Source: Ampelocalamus luodianensis (taxonomy: Eukaryota > Streptophyta > Magnoliopsida > Poales > Poaceae). From it: 64,000 nucleotides of DNA. Every line of letters begins with the position of its first letter. The stretch's first letter is position 1. Of this stretch, positions 9,282 to 22,082 are shown piece by piece. The stretch covers positions 2,371,840-2,435,839 of the forward strand of contig CM070628.1 of NCBI GenBank assembly GCA_036346255.1. The letters are read 5' to 3'. The position numbers were made by a program, and so were the translations under genes. Below the pieces are notes generated by a model that made no database searches, was not told where the DNA came from, and was given only the letters and a program-made list of their open reading frames with translations.

Positions 9282-12200
9282 TGTAACATCCCAATTTTAG
9301 GCTTGTGTTTCAAATGTAAGAAAATGAGTAGAAATTAAAACTTTTTCTTACATTATGTATTTCCTGTTGTACCCAACAATTCTTGTACAAAAGATATGGA
9401 AATACAAGTCACAAGTCTTTTGATCCAACCTTGAGCTTCCGAGAAAATAATCATGTCAAACATTATGATCATCCCCTGGAAATACTTTCCCTAAGTCCTA
9501 GGGTGGATGTGCAACCCCTCTGAAAAATTTCACAATTTTTAGAATGTGTTTGAATGCTTTTGGAGGCAGGTCAACCCAATTCAAATCCTGGTCAAACTAA
9601 GGACCAGCACCTTGCAGAATTTTTAGAGGAATTTGTGCAGCACCAAAACCTCTGAAAATTTTTATGCAAAGTCAACATTTGAGTCAGCAAGCTCATGTAA
9701 AATTTTCAGAATTTTTGGAGTCATTTTGCTACCTCAATTAATTTTCCATTGCCCAACTCTTTTCAAAAGTCAAAATTCAAGCCTGGTTCGAGTCAGACTC
9801 GGGCTCGAGCCCGAGCCCAACTCGACCATCTCGGTCGGACCCGGTCAGACCAGGTTCACCTAATCGCACTCGTGCGCGTGCAAGCGGAGCCGTGGGATGG
9901 GAGATCTAAGGCTCACGACCTCGCCGGGTGCGCTAACCTCCTGAGGGTTGGGGTGCTCGTGGCCGCCCATCGTCTATCCAAAGGCCTACGACCTCTCCTC
10001 CTCCTCCTCTGTCGTTCTTTAAAACACCTGAGCTGTGAGATCTTAGCCGTCCCCTTTTGATCTAACGACCCAAAACCTCCCGAGTGTATTATTGGCCTTC
10101 TTCAACCTCCGTCGTGCGTGAGCAGTAGGGGAGTAATGGCAGTGTCATTTCATGTTCCCTACACCTGCCCTAGTCGACATCAATTGTTGTGGGAGACAGG
10201 ATCGGCCATGCCATGCCCTAACCTACCTCTTTTTCACCTTTTTCACTTTCGGCTTGTCTCGAGCCATGGTCCTTTTGCCTCCCGAGGACCTCCTGTCGAA
10301 CCCTAACCTTTCCTAAGCTTTTTAAGCCCCCCTCATACCTCCTGGTCTCTCTTTAGACCACCCTCAAGCTCCACTTTCAATTTTGGAGCTCAATACCCCC
10401 AAGCCCGACAAAACACCATTGTTGTCACTTTGAGCTCTTTGGTGTTCTTGGTGCTCCAGTGGTCCTCCCTCACAAATTTTTGCACCATTTCTACCTCCTT
10501 ACCATCTTGAACATATCCCCTCACTTAATTTTGGATTTGATTCGCAGGATCTGTCCAATTTGGGGTTTGTTCAAATTCAGCTGAAATTGGGCATCTTCTT
10601 CCTCAGCTCAGGTGAGTGGCCCATTTTCAAATTACCTACTCCTGTAGCTTCTGTGAACCTTAATGGAGCTCTGTTGATACTTGGGTGCCACTCATTTTGC
10701 TCAGGGTGCCATTTTTCCACCCCTCTTCTTCAAGTCTGGCGAGCTCCTCCGAGGACCAGCTGCTCCGGCCAACCTTCAAGGCTTCCCTCCATCCAGGTAG
10801 ACTCTTATTAGTCCATAGATGCCTGAGAAACCAATTCTTTAGACCACCCCGAAGCTCTCAGCGGTTTTCAAGTTCCAGTACTTAGCCTCTTTTTTTCGTT
10901 TTCCGGCTAGCCAGCGGTTAGAGCCACCGTCGCCGGCGAGGTTGCCACCACTAGGTTCCCATCGCTATTGCGAGTCCATTCCAGTCTTTAGTGGGCGCCG
11001 CCGCGGCCAGGATCGCCAGCGGCAACCCCTTGAAGTTTCTCGGGAATTTGCCGGCGGGAGCTCCCGTTTTCGTCAGAATTCTCAGACACCATTAAAGCCC
11101 AATGATTGCTAATCATCGAGGGCATGTTCGTGTCTTAAAGCCGCCCCCGTGAGCCTCTGTCGCGTGGGCCCAAATCTTTAAAACCCCACGGCGTCTCCCG
11201 CGCGTCATTAATGGTTACGACCAGTAGTTATGGTGTCTGGCCTTTATTAGCTGTCGGAAGTGCCACTTGTCACTTGCTCGTGGGCCTCACTCTCATGTTG
11301 TCGTGTTCTTGGTCACCGCCCCGACCACCCCCACGACCTCCTATTTTGATCTCCGCCGTTTAGGACCTCCTGAGGTCTAATCAGGGTCGTTGGACCACCC
11401 TCGGGGTCCTCTTTGCAAAAAGACCCACCTGGTCATTTTTGCAAAGACCACCTCAGGACCACCCTCGGGGTCGTCTTTGCAAAAAGGCCTCCACTGGTCA
11501 TTTTTGCAAAGACCACCTCACGACCACCCTCGGGGTCCTCTTTGCAAAAAGACCTCCCCTGGTCATTTTTGCAAAGACCACCTTAAGACCTCCCACTAGT
11601 CCTGTATTCGGAGAAACTAAGTCTCAGGACCTCTCTTGGGCAGATCTGAACCGTCTAGGACCTCCCCGTGGAGACCTTAGCAGTCCAGACCTCCCCCACC
11701 TCGATCTGGACCGTCCAGGACCTCCGTAGGCCCATCTGAGCCGTCCAAATCTCCTCTCTTTAAAACCTTGTCGCTTCGGACCTCCCTCGATTTAATCTGG
11801 ACCGCTAAGACCTCCCTTAAGAGATCCTAGCCGTCGGGACCTCCTCGGTGGACTTAAGCTGTAGGACCTCCCCTGAAGATCTAGACCGTCAGGACCTCCC
11901 CCGAGAGATCCTGACCGTCCAGACCTCCTCCGTGGGTTTTGAAGCTCTAGGACCTCCCCTAGTGCTCGGGACCGCCAGATCTTGATCTGACGGCCACGAC
12001 CTCCTAGGTGCGCGAGGAGCTCCTCTCGCATGCGCTGTGCGCCTATCTGGTCGTAGCCGTTGGATCTCATCTCAACGGCCACGACCTCCCCGTTCTCTCC
12101 AGTTCTTTTGGACCTCCTGGGAGCTCCAGTTTTCTAAGTCCTTTGTTGATTTAAATTTCATAAATGCATAAGTTTGTCATTTTAGCTCCTTTTTGATTGG

Positions 12201-14502
12201 TTCCAGTTGCAGTAGCTTTGTGATAGGATAAACTTTAATTTGGGAATATTTGTGGTCACTTTTTAGACTGGAAATTAATAATTGCTGCAGTAGAAGCTTA
12301 AATGAAATAAGTGTTAGGAAATTCACTTCAAAATTTGTAAACTTTATAACTTTTTGTGTATAACTCCAATCTGAGCAAACCCAAATCTATAAAATCCCTC
12401 TGGTAGTGTATTTTAGCTTAGCATAGGTCTTGTTCTTATTTATGTTCCTGCAAAGTGTTATATGATAGTTTTACAACTTTACAAAATCATAACTAATTCA
12501 TTTTAACTCCAAATTGTGCAAACTCATTTTGCTGTTCTTAGAATGTCTTAACCTACCTACCATAAAAATTTCAGACTCTAGATCATTCTGGAAATTTGTG
12601 CCATGAACAGTAACAAATAGGAATTAATCTGGGAATTAATAGCCTGAGAAAACTTGTTTTAGCCATAACTTTTGCATGCTAAGTCTAAATGACTTGTTTC
12701 TTGTTTCTAAATTTGTCTAAAATCATCCTCTAGCTGCTGTGTAAATTTCATGCTATTTGGATAACTTTTGCTGTTGGAGTTTATTTGGAGTTCTTTGCTC
12801 TTATTTGGTTATCGCCTTTTCGCGTTAGGTTCCGAAGAGATTATTGATATTGATCCTGAGCCACAGCAGCCTGAACCTGCACTCCAGCCAGGCAAGCAGT
12901 GTAACATCATTTGATCATATTGTTCCTATTAAATTCAAAGTCTAATATGTTGTTTGCAAATTCTACGTATGCATTGCTATGTTGTTTTAACTATTGTCGA
13001 TGGTTGGCCTATTAGATGCATTGACAGTAGGCAAATGTGATTGTCCTCTACTACTTGAGCCTAGGATATTGCTGTGATTTTGGGTTCGTTGGATGAACCC
13101 TTGTCACTTAGTAGTACGAGTTGATGTTGCTTAGTCATGCTTAGCTATCGGTAGAATTGGGCGGTTATCGACTTGTCGATAACCTTGATTACACAAAGTT
13201 ATTGATACCTTTGTTTCAGCTTTTACCTTGTTTTTTTCTACAAACTAAAACTGAAAACAAATGATTGAGACTTGGGCACAACGGTAAGATGGTGTGAATT
13301 TGGGTGTGACTGGAATGGTGCCTAAGTCAACAAGGACCGAACATCTTGTTACACTAAACCAAGCAATTGTGCGTACTAACCACACTAGAGGGTATGGGAC
13401 CTCTCTTAACTTAGTACTTTGGCGTGTATTGGCTACGGGTCGCAGGAGGGCGTGTGTGTGTTGTGTTGTGGTAAAATGAGGTGGTTATGTGCTGAGAGCA
13501 TTGTAGTTGTCCAAAAAGCTTTACCCCGAGGGGTAGTTGTCTTTTTGGCTTTACAATGTAAGCGTATGGGTTTCTATCCATACGAGCGACTCGTAGTTGA
13601 TACATAATATTGGAAATGTCTCGTAGGACTTAGCCGTGCCGGCATACCTTTGAAAGTGTGCTAAATCATGTGGCTTAAAGGCGGTCTGAGGTGTGGGTAC
13701 ATTGGTACACCCCTGAAGGGTTTTGAACTATTCGAATAGCCTCGTCCTAGGTTATGGACACGCTTGGCAAGGTCTTTCAAGAGTTAGACTGCAACACTTT
13801 GAATAAAACTTGATGGGTGGTATGAATCTGGGATTCATGCTATGTTGTGGTGGCTTTTGGGAAAGTCACTTCTAGGTGGTTCTTGTTACTTATGCTTACT
13901 CGCTGTATTTCAATGCTTAAAAACAGATTTTGTCAATTGCTTTCAATCTATTACAATATTGCAAATGAAACTAGCTTTATGCGTCCAAAGAACCATATAA
14001 CCACACTCCCTTTGTAATCAGCTTTCATGTAGCTATGTATAGGTTTGTTACCCGTAAGTCTTGCGAGTACATTATTGTACTCACCTGCTTTGCTTGTTGT
14101 GTGCAGAGGAAGAGGGTGAGCCCCAAGGGCCTCACTTTTGTGAGTTATGCTGTGGTGGTGTGTGGGACGACTAGCTCGGTGGCCCGGTCAATTGCCCTAT
14201 GGTTTATGTGGCTAACCGTTCGCATTTTGGTTTAAGCCATCTTATGGCATCTTTTGCTTCCGCTGTTACTTAAGACTTATGTCATTTGGCCGTTCGGCTG
14301 TTCTGTAATAACTTATTATTATTGTATGTCGTTCTCTAGACTTGTTATATTTATGTATGAGAATGATGCACGACTTTGTATGAATGTATGTGTGCTGAAA
14401 TTCTGGGAAGCACATGTCCATTGAGACGCGGATTATTTGGTTTGTGATGCTAGGGCCAATGGAAGGCTAAGTATTACAAACTTAATAAACCGGGGTCTCA
14501 CA
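9282..14502 (+). repeat. 5' LTR, about 5.2 kb
   Basis: Bounded by TG and CA with a primer-binding site immediately after. It contains tandem repeats at 11390-12110 and an AATAAACC motif just before the end (14482-14490), possibly polyadenylation-related. The length is at the high end for plant gypsy LTRs. No second LTR is present, so the length rests on the termini alone; an internal insertion inflating it is not excluded. Confidence 0.6.
11390..12110. repeat. Minisatellite within the long LTR
   Basis: Three units of about 64 bp (starting near 11394, 11458 and 11523) share ACCACCCTCGGGGTC, TTTGCAAAAAG and TGGTCATTTTTGCAAAGACC. From 11600 to 12110 follow shorter degenerate units of roughly 30-40 bp built on GACCGTC and GGACCTCC. 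Confidence 0.8.
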
Positions 14503-15237
14503 AAGTTGGTATCAGAGCCATACTGACCGTAGAAACCCCTAGCTTGGTTGTCTTTTAGAATACTTTGAAAACTTGATTTTTTGAGTGTCAAATGATTCAT
14601 GAAAACCTTAAGTAGAGTTTCAGATTTTACTTCTTATCTATCTTAGCTTGCTTATCTCACCTTGTTCTGGAATGGTTTTGAAAATTGTTTTTCCCTCTCA
14701 TCTTCTTTCAAATGATAGTCGCTTTATCGGTTAGATTGGTTTTGGGAAAACCATGAGAGTTTTGAATTGAAGTGTTGGCTGTCCATTGGTGAAGGATAGG
14801 AGCTCCTGAAGCTTCAAATTTCGGCCAGGAGAGGAAGGGCAAAATCTGGATAGCAAGCAGGAAATCTGGACAGCTAGCTACTAATAGCATGAAGGACTGA
14901 AAATGAGAGGATTTTTACAACCAAAACTTGTGGGGATAAGAGGGATAAGAAGTGATATGAATTAGCTATATATTCCAACCTTCTATTGGTAGTTTTAGCC
15001 CTGTTTATTGGCTGCACCACACCCGAAGTAGGTGCTGAAATCTGGTTTCCTAAAAACAAATTGCTCGTTCTCCATACGGGTTGATCATTTTGGGAAATCA
15101 GTTTTCTGAAACGGAGTTGTGTGTTTGTTTTTATGCTGTCTTTAGAGCTTTTGTTGGAGTTAGCCTTGCAGTAGTAATTGTCGTTTTTCCTTGCCTCCTG
15201 TTCTAGAGTTTTTGTTGATTTACCTTGATGGAACAGG

Positions 15238-15756
15238 ATGGCAGGAAGAACGCGTGGTAGTCAGTCGGCTGGTCCTGATGAGGAGCTTCCACCTCCTCCG
15301 ACCATGGCTGAGGTTCTTGCTCAGATAGAGCGGAACCGAATGGATCAGACACGTATCTTGGAGGTGATTGCCAGGAACACCTCCACTCCCTCTGGCGCCT
15401 CGGGATCTGGAGGTGGTGGACATCAGTCTCATGGGGGACTCGCAGAGTTCCTCCGTACCCAGCCACCCACTTTCTCCAGGTCTGAGGACCCGTTGGACGC
15501 AGATGATTGGCTGCGTCTGATTGAGCGTAAGCTCAATATTGCTCAGTGCTAGGAGCAGGACCGGGCACTTTTTGCATCCCATCAGCTGGAGGGTGCAGCG
15601 CTCTCATGGTGGGAGAATTTTCTCGCCATGCAGCCCGCGGGCCATGTGGTCTCGTGGGAGGAGTTCCGTTCAGCTTTTCGTCGGGCCCACATCCCTGATG
15701 GCCTGATGAAGCTGAAGAAGAAGGAGTTTATGGCTCTTAAACAAGGGCGCAGTCCT
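15238..15756 (+). pseudogene. Ty3/gypsy gag, truncated
   Basis: The frame starts MAGRTRGSQSAGPDEELPPP and carries the retrotransposon-gag signatures LAEFLRTQPPTFSRSEDPLD, ADDWLRLIERKLNI, then HQLEGAALSWWENF. An in-frame TAG at 15550-15552 separates the two halves. The frame ends in unrelated sequence after LKKKEFMALKQG because of the truncation near 15756. The zinc knuckle and pol are absent. Confidence 0.85.
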
Positions 15757-15989
15757 AGGTCCGACCCTGCTCTTCATTAGATAAATTATGCTAAAATACA
15801 ACCTTTCTTCTCCTTTGATAGTAATGTATAGACTATTGTAATAGAGAAGACCATCAATACCAATGCTAGAGACCATTAAAGGTATAACAGGTTTTGATCG
15901 CCGTGAAGCCATTGCACTAAAATTTCCAATACTTTGTGGCAGTGGCCCTGAAAGCACGTTGTTGGCAAGATCCAACACTTTAAGGTCCT

Positions 15990-16686
15990 GGAGTTTTTTT
16001 TTTTGAAACTGGCAGGAGCGCTGCCTTTCGATTAATAGAGAAGAGCAAGAACAAAAACAAGGGCCGAGGCCCTGGAGAACAGTATAAAAATTACAACGGT
16101 ATAAATGCTCCCAGCATCCCCCCGCTAGTGTCCAAGCTCTGCCTTCTTCCTTAATCTTAGAGACCAGCTCCAAAGGCGAGGAGAAACGACGTTTGAAGAT
16201 CCTGGCATTGCGCTCTAACCAGATCTCCCAAGAGACTAGAATAACTAACGAGGACATTGTTTTTCTCGGCAGATGACCTCCGTGACAAACAGTCCTCCAC
16301 CATTCCTCTATGTCATGGCAGACCGACCAGGAGAGTGGCCTAAGTGGCGCACAACCCGCCCAGTGGGCCATAGAATGCCAGACCCGGCGAGAGAACCTGC
16401 ACTCCGCCAATAGATGCAAGACTGATTCTGGGGCCTGTCTGCAGAGGGGGCAAAGGGCCTGATTTGGCCATCCCCGCGCTTGTAGTCTTTCTGAAGTCCA
16501 AAGTCTGTTTTGAATTGCAAGCCACGCGAATTGTTTGCATTTAGGTGGCACCGATGTTTTCCAGATGAGACTTTGAAACTCCGTCATCGTTGAACCTAGG
16601 AATTGCAGAGCATAAGCTGATTTTGCCGAGTATTCGGCCTTTGACGAATGTTTCCAGATGATCTCATCTGGGGCCGATGGGTCCAA
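15990..16686 (-). pseudogene. LINE zf-RVT C-terminal region
   Basis: The pattern CPLCRQAPESVLHLLAECRF with upstream WLAIQNRLWTSERLQARGWP is the zinc-binding region found at the end of plant LINE reverse-transcriptase proteins. The frame then runs through the poly-A tract into psi-RLP-A sequence (KLQDLKVLDLANNVLSGPLP), giving a 338-codon artefactual fusion. The LINE part ends at the poly-A. Confidence 0.85.
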
Positions 16687-17016
16687 AGTGATTTGATGGA
16701 CTCTTTCCCAGAGTCGTAGAAATTGATGGACTAGTCCATCTAGGGTAAAGCCTTGAAGGTTTATGTCCTGGATCCAGCAGTTTTCCTACAGCGCCACGTG
16801 GACTGTTCTATTTTTTCGGATGGAGAGACGATATATCTCCGGTGCAATGTCCCGAGGGGAAGTCCCATTGAGCCAGGCCGACGTCCAGAACTTTGCCTTT
16901 TTCCCGTTGCCTAAAGTGATTGAGGTGGCCGTCGCAAAAAGACATGTGTCGGTCTCATCGCAAGGAATTTCCATCCCAACCCAAGGTTTGTTTTCGGCTT
17001 TCCATTCTTGCCGGAG

Positions 17017-18493
17017 CTAGCGAAGCCTGAGTACCCTCGCAAACCTAGAGAGACTAAGAATCCCCAGACCACCAAGCTCTTTAGGGCAACACACCCTTTC
17101 CCAATTGACTTTGCATTTCCCACCTGTTAACACTTCTGATCCCGCCCAAAGGAACCTCCTCCTTAAACGATCAAGGCTTCGGAGTATGGATTTTGGTGCT
17201 TTGAAAGCAGTGAGGTAGTAGGTTGGCATCGAGGAAAGCACCGATTTAACCAGAGTGGATCAACCCGCCGAGGAGAGTAGCCTACCCTGCCAGCCTGCTA
17301 GCCTTTGACCAACTTTGTCTAGCAGAGGCTGGAAATCAACCTTCCTTGGTTTTTTGTGATGTAGAGGGAGCCCTAGGTATTTGACGGGGAAGTTAGAACG
17401 TTTGGCCGGAAAATCTGTGAGAAGTGTGTCAAGATCGATGAGGTCACACCCTATTGGCACCACCATGCTTTTTTGTACATTAGTCTCAAGGCCCGAAGCA
17501 TTCCCGAAGAGCTGAAGGATGTTGGTTGTTGATTGCACGTATCTTGTGGTGGGGTAGATGAAAACTGTCGCGTCGTCTGCGTATAGTGAAGTCTTGAGCG
17601 TGTGAAGATGACCACGGTTGGGTTCCAGAAGACCCAAATCCGTTGCTGTTTTAAACATTTTTTTGTAAAGGATCGATTGCCAGAATGAAGAGAAAAGGGG
17701 ATAGCGGGTCTCCTTGCCGCAGACCCCTACCATGGCTGATGTTGCCACCAGGGATGCCATTGAGGAGGACTCTTGAGGAGGTCGTCGTCCACAAAGCTGC
17801 AATCCAGTCTCTCCATCTGGAGGGGAAGCCTATTCTTTGGAGAAGATTTAGAAGATAGTCCCAGCGTACCGAGTCGAAGGCCTTTGCTATGTCTAGCTTG
17901 AGGAATAGAGAGGGTGTTTTTGATTTGTGTAGCCTTGTTGTGAGGTTTTTGACATACAAGAAGTTGTCTTGTATGCTTCTCCTTTTCACAAAAGCGCTTT
18001 GGTTAATGGATATTAGCGTTTGTAGGTGTGGGGCAAGACGTAATGCCAAAGTCTTGGCTATCCACTTTCCTACCCCGTGGATGAGGCTGATAGGTCTGTA
18101 GTCTGCCGCGCACTCTGCCCCTTCTTTCTTCAGAAGCAAAACGATGTTTGCTGTGTTCAGCAGATGGAGACTCGTCATTCTGAGGCTAAAGAAACTTTGG
18201 AAGACCGCCATGATGTACGCCTTGATAATAGTCCAGCAAGTTTTGAAGAACATGAACGTAAAGCCATCTGGACCTGGTGCCTTATCGCTAGGCATCTGAG
18301 CTAACGCAGATGCAACTTCCTGCTCCAAGAAAGGTCCATCGATGCCGTCCAGGTTTTGAGGGGTGATGTCTAACGCGCCCCACTGCAGGTCGTAGTTTCT
18401 CGTAGTTGGTGTGGACAAAACGTATTGATAGTGTTGCTGTAGAAAATCATGTTTCTCATCATGCGTGTGCGCCCAACCCTGTCCCACGCGCAA
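17017..18493 (-). pseudogene. LINE reverse transcriptase, frameshifted
   Basis: Frame 17651-18493 carries DKAPGPDGF, DYRPISLIHG, NQSAFVKRRSIQDN, LFLKLDIAKAFDSVRWDYL and GRGLRQGDPLSPFLFILA. The catalytic SLYADDATVF box is in another frame (17260-17802), and the thumb-like stretch PTYYLTAFKAP in a third (17017-17241). At least two frame breaks therefore inactivate the enzyme. Confidence 0.9.
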
Positions 18494-18604
18494 CCGCTGA
18501 ATGTGGTTTTTCCGCCTCCTAGCATTAGCTTTAAGATGGAAGAACTTTGTGTTTGCATCACCTTCTTTTAAAATTGTGATACGGGAGTTTTGCCTTCTTC
18601 TGGA

Positions 18605-19882
18605 TCATTCTATCACGGCCAACCCTAGAACTCTTTTCTTAAGTCCTGCTCTTAGTCCTCTTTCTGATTGCGAGAGCTGTCTGCTTTCCTGGGCTATATC
18701 GAGGCGGAGGATTACTTCCAGGGCCATGATAAGATGGAACTTTGCCTGCGATAAGAGCTTCGTACTCCAAGCCCGTAACCTCTTCGCTGTTGTGCCCAAT
18801 TTGTGGTTAAGCCTATGACACGGCTCCGTATGGTGAGTGTTGAGCGACCACGCTTGTTGGACCACTTCTTTGAAGCCGGGCACCTTGACCCAGAAATTCT
18901 CGAAACGGAAGATAGCCGGCCGCCTCGGGCCAATGCCATTCGAAAGGAGAAGCTGGCAGTGGTCCGAAAGAGAAGTAGACAGAGCGTGCAAAACGTGGTT
19001 TTCGAAGTGAATATCCCAAGCCGGATTACAGAAGACTCTATCTAGCTTGACCAGCGTCGGGTTCTCCCGTTCGTTGCTCCAAGTGAACTTTCTGTTTTGC
19101 AGATGCATCTCTTTGAGCTTGCGGACATCTAGGGTGCTCTTGAACTGACTCATCCTTGCTCGGTTCAAGTTGCCCTTGTTTTTGTCACTCGCCTTGTAGA
19201 TCAGGTTGAAATCGCCGAGAACTAGCCATTTGGTGGCCCACGACGGACGGAGGGACTTAAGTTCTTGCAAGAATGCCGACTTCTCGCTATCTCTGGATGG
19301 GCCATAGACCACCGTAAGGCGAAAAACTGTGCCACAATCCTTGATTTGAGCCGTAGCCGACAAACAATAATCCTCTAGTTGAATATCTTCTACCGCAAGG
19401 TGATCATCGTTCCAAAGAAGTAGAATGCCGCCACGAGTGCCAGAGGCTGGCCTCTGCGCGAAGTTGTGCAGCCTGTGTCCTCCTAGATAGTATGCTAACC
19501 CTTGGTCCACTGCTTGCAGCTTTGTTTCTTGTAGACATGCAATGTGACATGTGGTGGAAGAGAGAGTCTCATGGACCGTCGTACGTCTGGCCGGTGTGTT
19601 GAGGCCACACACGTTCCAGCTGATGACGTTGAGGTTTGGACTGTTCATGATTAATTGGCACCGACCTTTGTCGTTCCTCTGGGTCCCCTGTGTTGTGACT
19701 GTACATATCCTCGCCGACAACCAAAACGGGGGGAGAAAGCAGCCCGAGGTGGTATAGATGTAAATGGTGGTGTTGATGACGGCGGTGAGACTCGAGCGTG
19801 GGGGCGAACCAATTCCACCCTTGAAGGGTTGAGAAAGCAGACGTGAGGCAAAGAAGATAACGGTTTGGCGCGTTGTTGCCAA
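18605..19882 (-). pseudogene. LINE apurinic-like endonuclease domain
   Basis: Open for 425 codons. Endonuclease/exonuclease/phosphatase motifs appear in the expected order: NVISWNVCGLN, ACLQETKL, GTRGGILLLWND, VVYGPS, LGDFNLIY, KLDRVFCN and LSDHCQLLL. The start used by the element is likely the Met before NSPNLNVISWN. This part nicks target DNA for target-primed reverse transcription. It is separated from the RT frame by a frame break near 18500-18600. Confidence 0.88.
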
Positions 19883-20124
19883 TCGAGTTGGCGGTTGAAC
19901 CGACGGAGGCTCGGAGGAAGGGGCGTAGCAGGAGACTCACAGAAGAACTTTCGACAAGCATTGCACCCCTGATTACTGATACTGAGGTTGTTACAAGGAC
20001 GCCAACTAGAAATCGAAAGACGAAAATGAAGATAAACGAAGGCGACAGGTAAGAAAAAGCGGTAAAGCCTGTGATCTATCATAGCAGATGTGGTCATCGT
20101 CATCGTAGTCTGGTACCCGGTCGC

Positions 20125-20613
20125 CTAGACCATTGCGGGACCAACTGTGGGGATGCCGGTACCGTCGCCCGCTTGAGGTATAGCGTCAAGTGGACCTTCC
20201 CCTTCCAGCATGGCAAGGCCTCCAAGGTCGGCAAGAGAGTCGTCCACTTGGGCTGTAAGGTGACAGTCAAGCTTGAACAGACTAGAAAGAGCCGCTATGG
20301 CCTGCTGGTTGAGAGGGCCGTCAAAAGCTTTCATGTAACGTAACAGAGCGTCTCCGTTGAAGTTTGCCCCTTCCTGCAGTGTACCCATCTTGTGGGTTAG
20401 CGTCTCTTGTGCCCTTTGAAGCATGTTCCCGGTGCGCCTTTTTTGAGCTAGACGCACACTACGTCGGACCACCGTGAGGTCGAACCTTCTCGCCGACCGA
20501 GTGGACTTGACCAAGGGGGCCACAAGAAGTGGCTCCTCCAGTCTGCTGAAAAGCTGGTCCTCCACCTGGCGCCCTCCACTTCGCTTGCTTGAGGTGTTGA
20601 GCTCGGCACCCAA
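20125..20613 (-). pseudogene. LINE ORF1-like segment
   Basis: An open frame of 162 codons upstream of the endonuclease, rich in charged and Leu residues. It is placed as ORF1 or its C-terminal part by position only; no nucleic-acid-binding motif is recognisable. The usual Cys knuckle of plant LINE ORF1 is not seen. Confidence 0.4.
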
Positions 20614-21151
20614 TAGCCCATCGACATTGACATTTCAGAAGGAATGTTTCCGGAGAACTGATTTGATCGCAGTCAAAGGATCATGAGGTATTGGAGATCC
20701 TTTTGATTCTGATCTTCCTTCGACTCATGAGGTATTGAAGACTATCTCCTATCCATGCAGGTATGGAACCCTCTAAATGATTCTCTCCAAGATCAAGTAA
20801 AAACAGACACTCGCATGAGCGTAGAGAGGAGGGCAACACCCCAGATAGCTGTTCTTGCTTAAATTCAAAGAACCAAAAAAGGTAAGAGACGCAAGACTTG
20901 AAGGTATTTCTCCTTCCAGGTTGTTGTTCAAGAAGTCCACCACAAATAGTCTCATGCTCTGCTTCCAACAATCAGGGATTCACCTGATAAGTTGTTGTTT
21001 GACATGTCTATTCCTGACAACCATACCATGTCGCAAAGGTACATAGGTATGCTTCCATTTAGACGATTGCTCGACAAGAAAGCGAAGAGCAAGTTGTTCC
21101 CTCGTAAATTGTCCGGAAATGGTCCAGATAAAGAATTGTTGGAGAGATCCA

Positions 21152-21638
21152 TGTGAGCATGATCTTAGGGCTAAACTTGAATACGGACATGAACCCTAGC
21201 TCTAAACTCATGAACACCTACAAAACCTTAGATGCGGAAGCTTGAGTGTCACATACCCGAACCAGATGAAGCCATGAGGGTGATGAACTGATGATGTAGT
21301 TGCGTCGGCGTTTGATGAAGATGCCGTAGGTGAAGAAGAGAGGCGTCGGTGATGATGCGTCGGTGGACGTAGTGGTGGTCGTGGACGAAGCCGGTGACGT
21401 CGCAGCGATGATGGGCTCGGCCCGCCCACCTTAGCGCTCGTTAGTAGATCGGTGTGTGCGGGGTTTAGGTGACCAAGAACAACCAGTGTCCAAGCCTGCC
21501 GAGCCCCTTTAAGTGTCCATTTTGCGCTAGGTGACCGGGAACCGAACCAAAAAGGAGTTGGGCGCGCCTCCGATCATGGCGCGTATGGAGACGCAGGTCT
21601 CCGGATTCTCGGAACCGTTAGGCAAGATCATCCCAACA
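21152..21638 (-). repeat. Copia 3' LTR
   Basis: 487 bp, roughly 95% identical by eye to the partner LTR. Several differences are single missing bases in G or C runs. It is flanked outside by ATCCA and inside by the polypurine tract. Confidence 0.93.
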
Positions 21639-22082
21639 TTCTCCCTTTGATCGTAAGGCTAACATCATAAGCCCATTCTCAATAAAATAGCATACCAAGA
21701 TAATGCGTCGCATGACCAATGAAGTGTCATACAACCTCGGATCTATAGTGTACTATCCTATCTTGAAATGGATGTTCATTATACTTAATGGGACTTGGTT
21801 TTCTTTTAAGGTCCTTTAGTCCGTAATCGAGGCTTTCCAATAAACCCATGCCAAGCAACATGATCACGAAAAATATTGGGTGGTAAGCCTTTAGTAAGCG
21901 GATCCGCAAGCATTGACTTAGTACTAATATGCTTGATACTAATGGTTTGATCTTGGATTCTATCTTTCACAACATGATACTTAATGTCAATGTGTTTGGC
22001 AGCACCACTTGACTTGTTGTTACTCGCATAAAAGATGCGGGTTCATTATCGCAAAGATAAGGTGAGCGGTTTCAGATACCGT

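Larger units (their letters stand above)
9282..15756 (+). mobile_element. Ty3/gypsy fragment: long 5' LTR plus partial gag
   Basis: The LTR begins TGTAACATCCCAATTTTAGG (9282) and ends GGGGTCTCACA (14502), followed four bases later by the primer-binding site TGGTATCAGAGCCA (14507-14520). gag starts at 15238 and stops abruptly near 15756, where hAT terminal sequence begins. The rest of gag, pol and the 3' LTR are missing. The family assignment rests on Gag sequence. Confidence 0.75.
8900..15769. mobile_element. hAT-type element inserted in psi-RLP-A
   Basis: The left end reads CAGGGGTGGACC (8900) and the right end GGTCCGACCCTG (to 15769), which are imperfect inverted repeats of hAT type. Flanking 8-mers CCCTTAAT (8892-8899) and CTCTTCAT (15770-15777) match at six of eight positions and fall in the same RLP codons, as a decayed 8-bp target duplication would. 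The hAT interior is seen only at 8912-9281 (GC-rich, no transposase recognised) and a few bases at the right. The rest is a gypsy fragment nested inside. Confidence 0.6.
15994..20631 (-). mobile_element. LINE (non-LTR retrotransposon), nearly full length
   Basis: The minus strand carries in order an ORF1-like segment, an endonuclease, a reverse transcriptase, a zf-RVT zinc-binding region and a poly-A tail (T run at 15994-16004 on plus). It splits psi-RLP-A between the LRR ending SNQFSGNIPSEMS and the one continuing LQDLKVLDLANN. No clear target duplication was found at the two ends. The coding region has several frame breaks, so it is inactive. The 5' edge is placed only to within about 15 bases. 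Confidence 0.88.

Noticed and set aside
14507..14520. tRNA gene signal (TGGTATCAGAGCCA, also near 8598, 27080 and 37126)
   Set aside because: These are retrotransposon primer-binding sites next to LTR ends. No cloverleaf surrounds them.
15670..16686. 338-codon protein combining zinc-binding region and LRRs
   Set aside because: The frame only happens to run from the LINE through its poly-A into the RLP pseudogene; it is two unrelated pieces.
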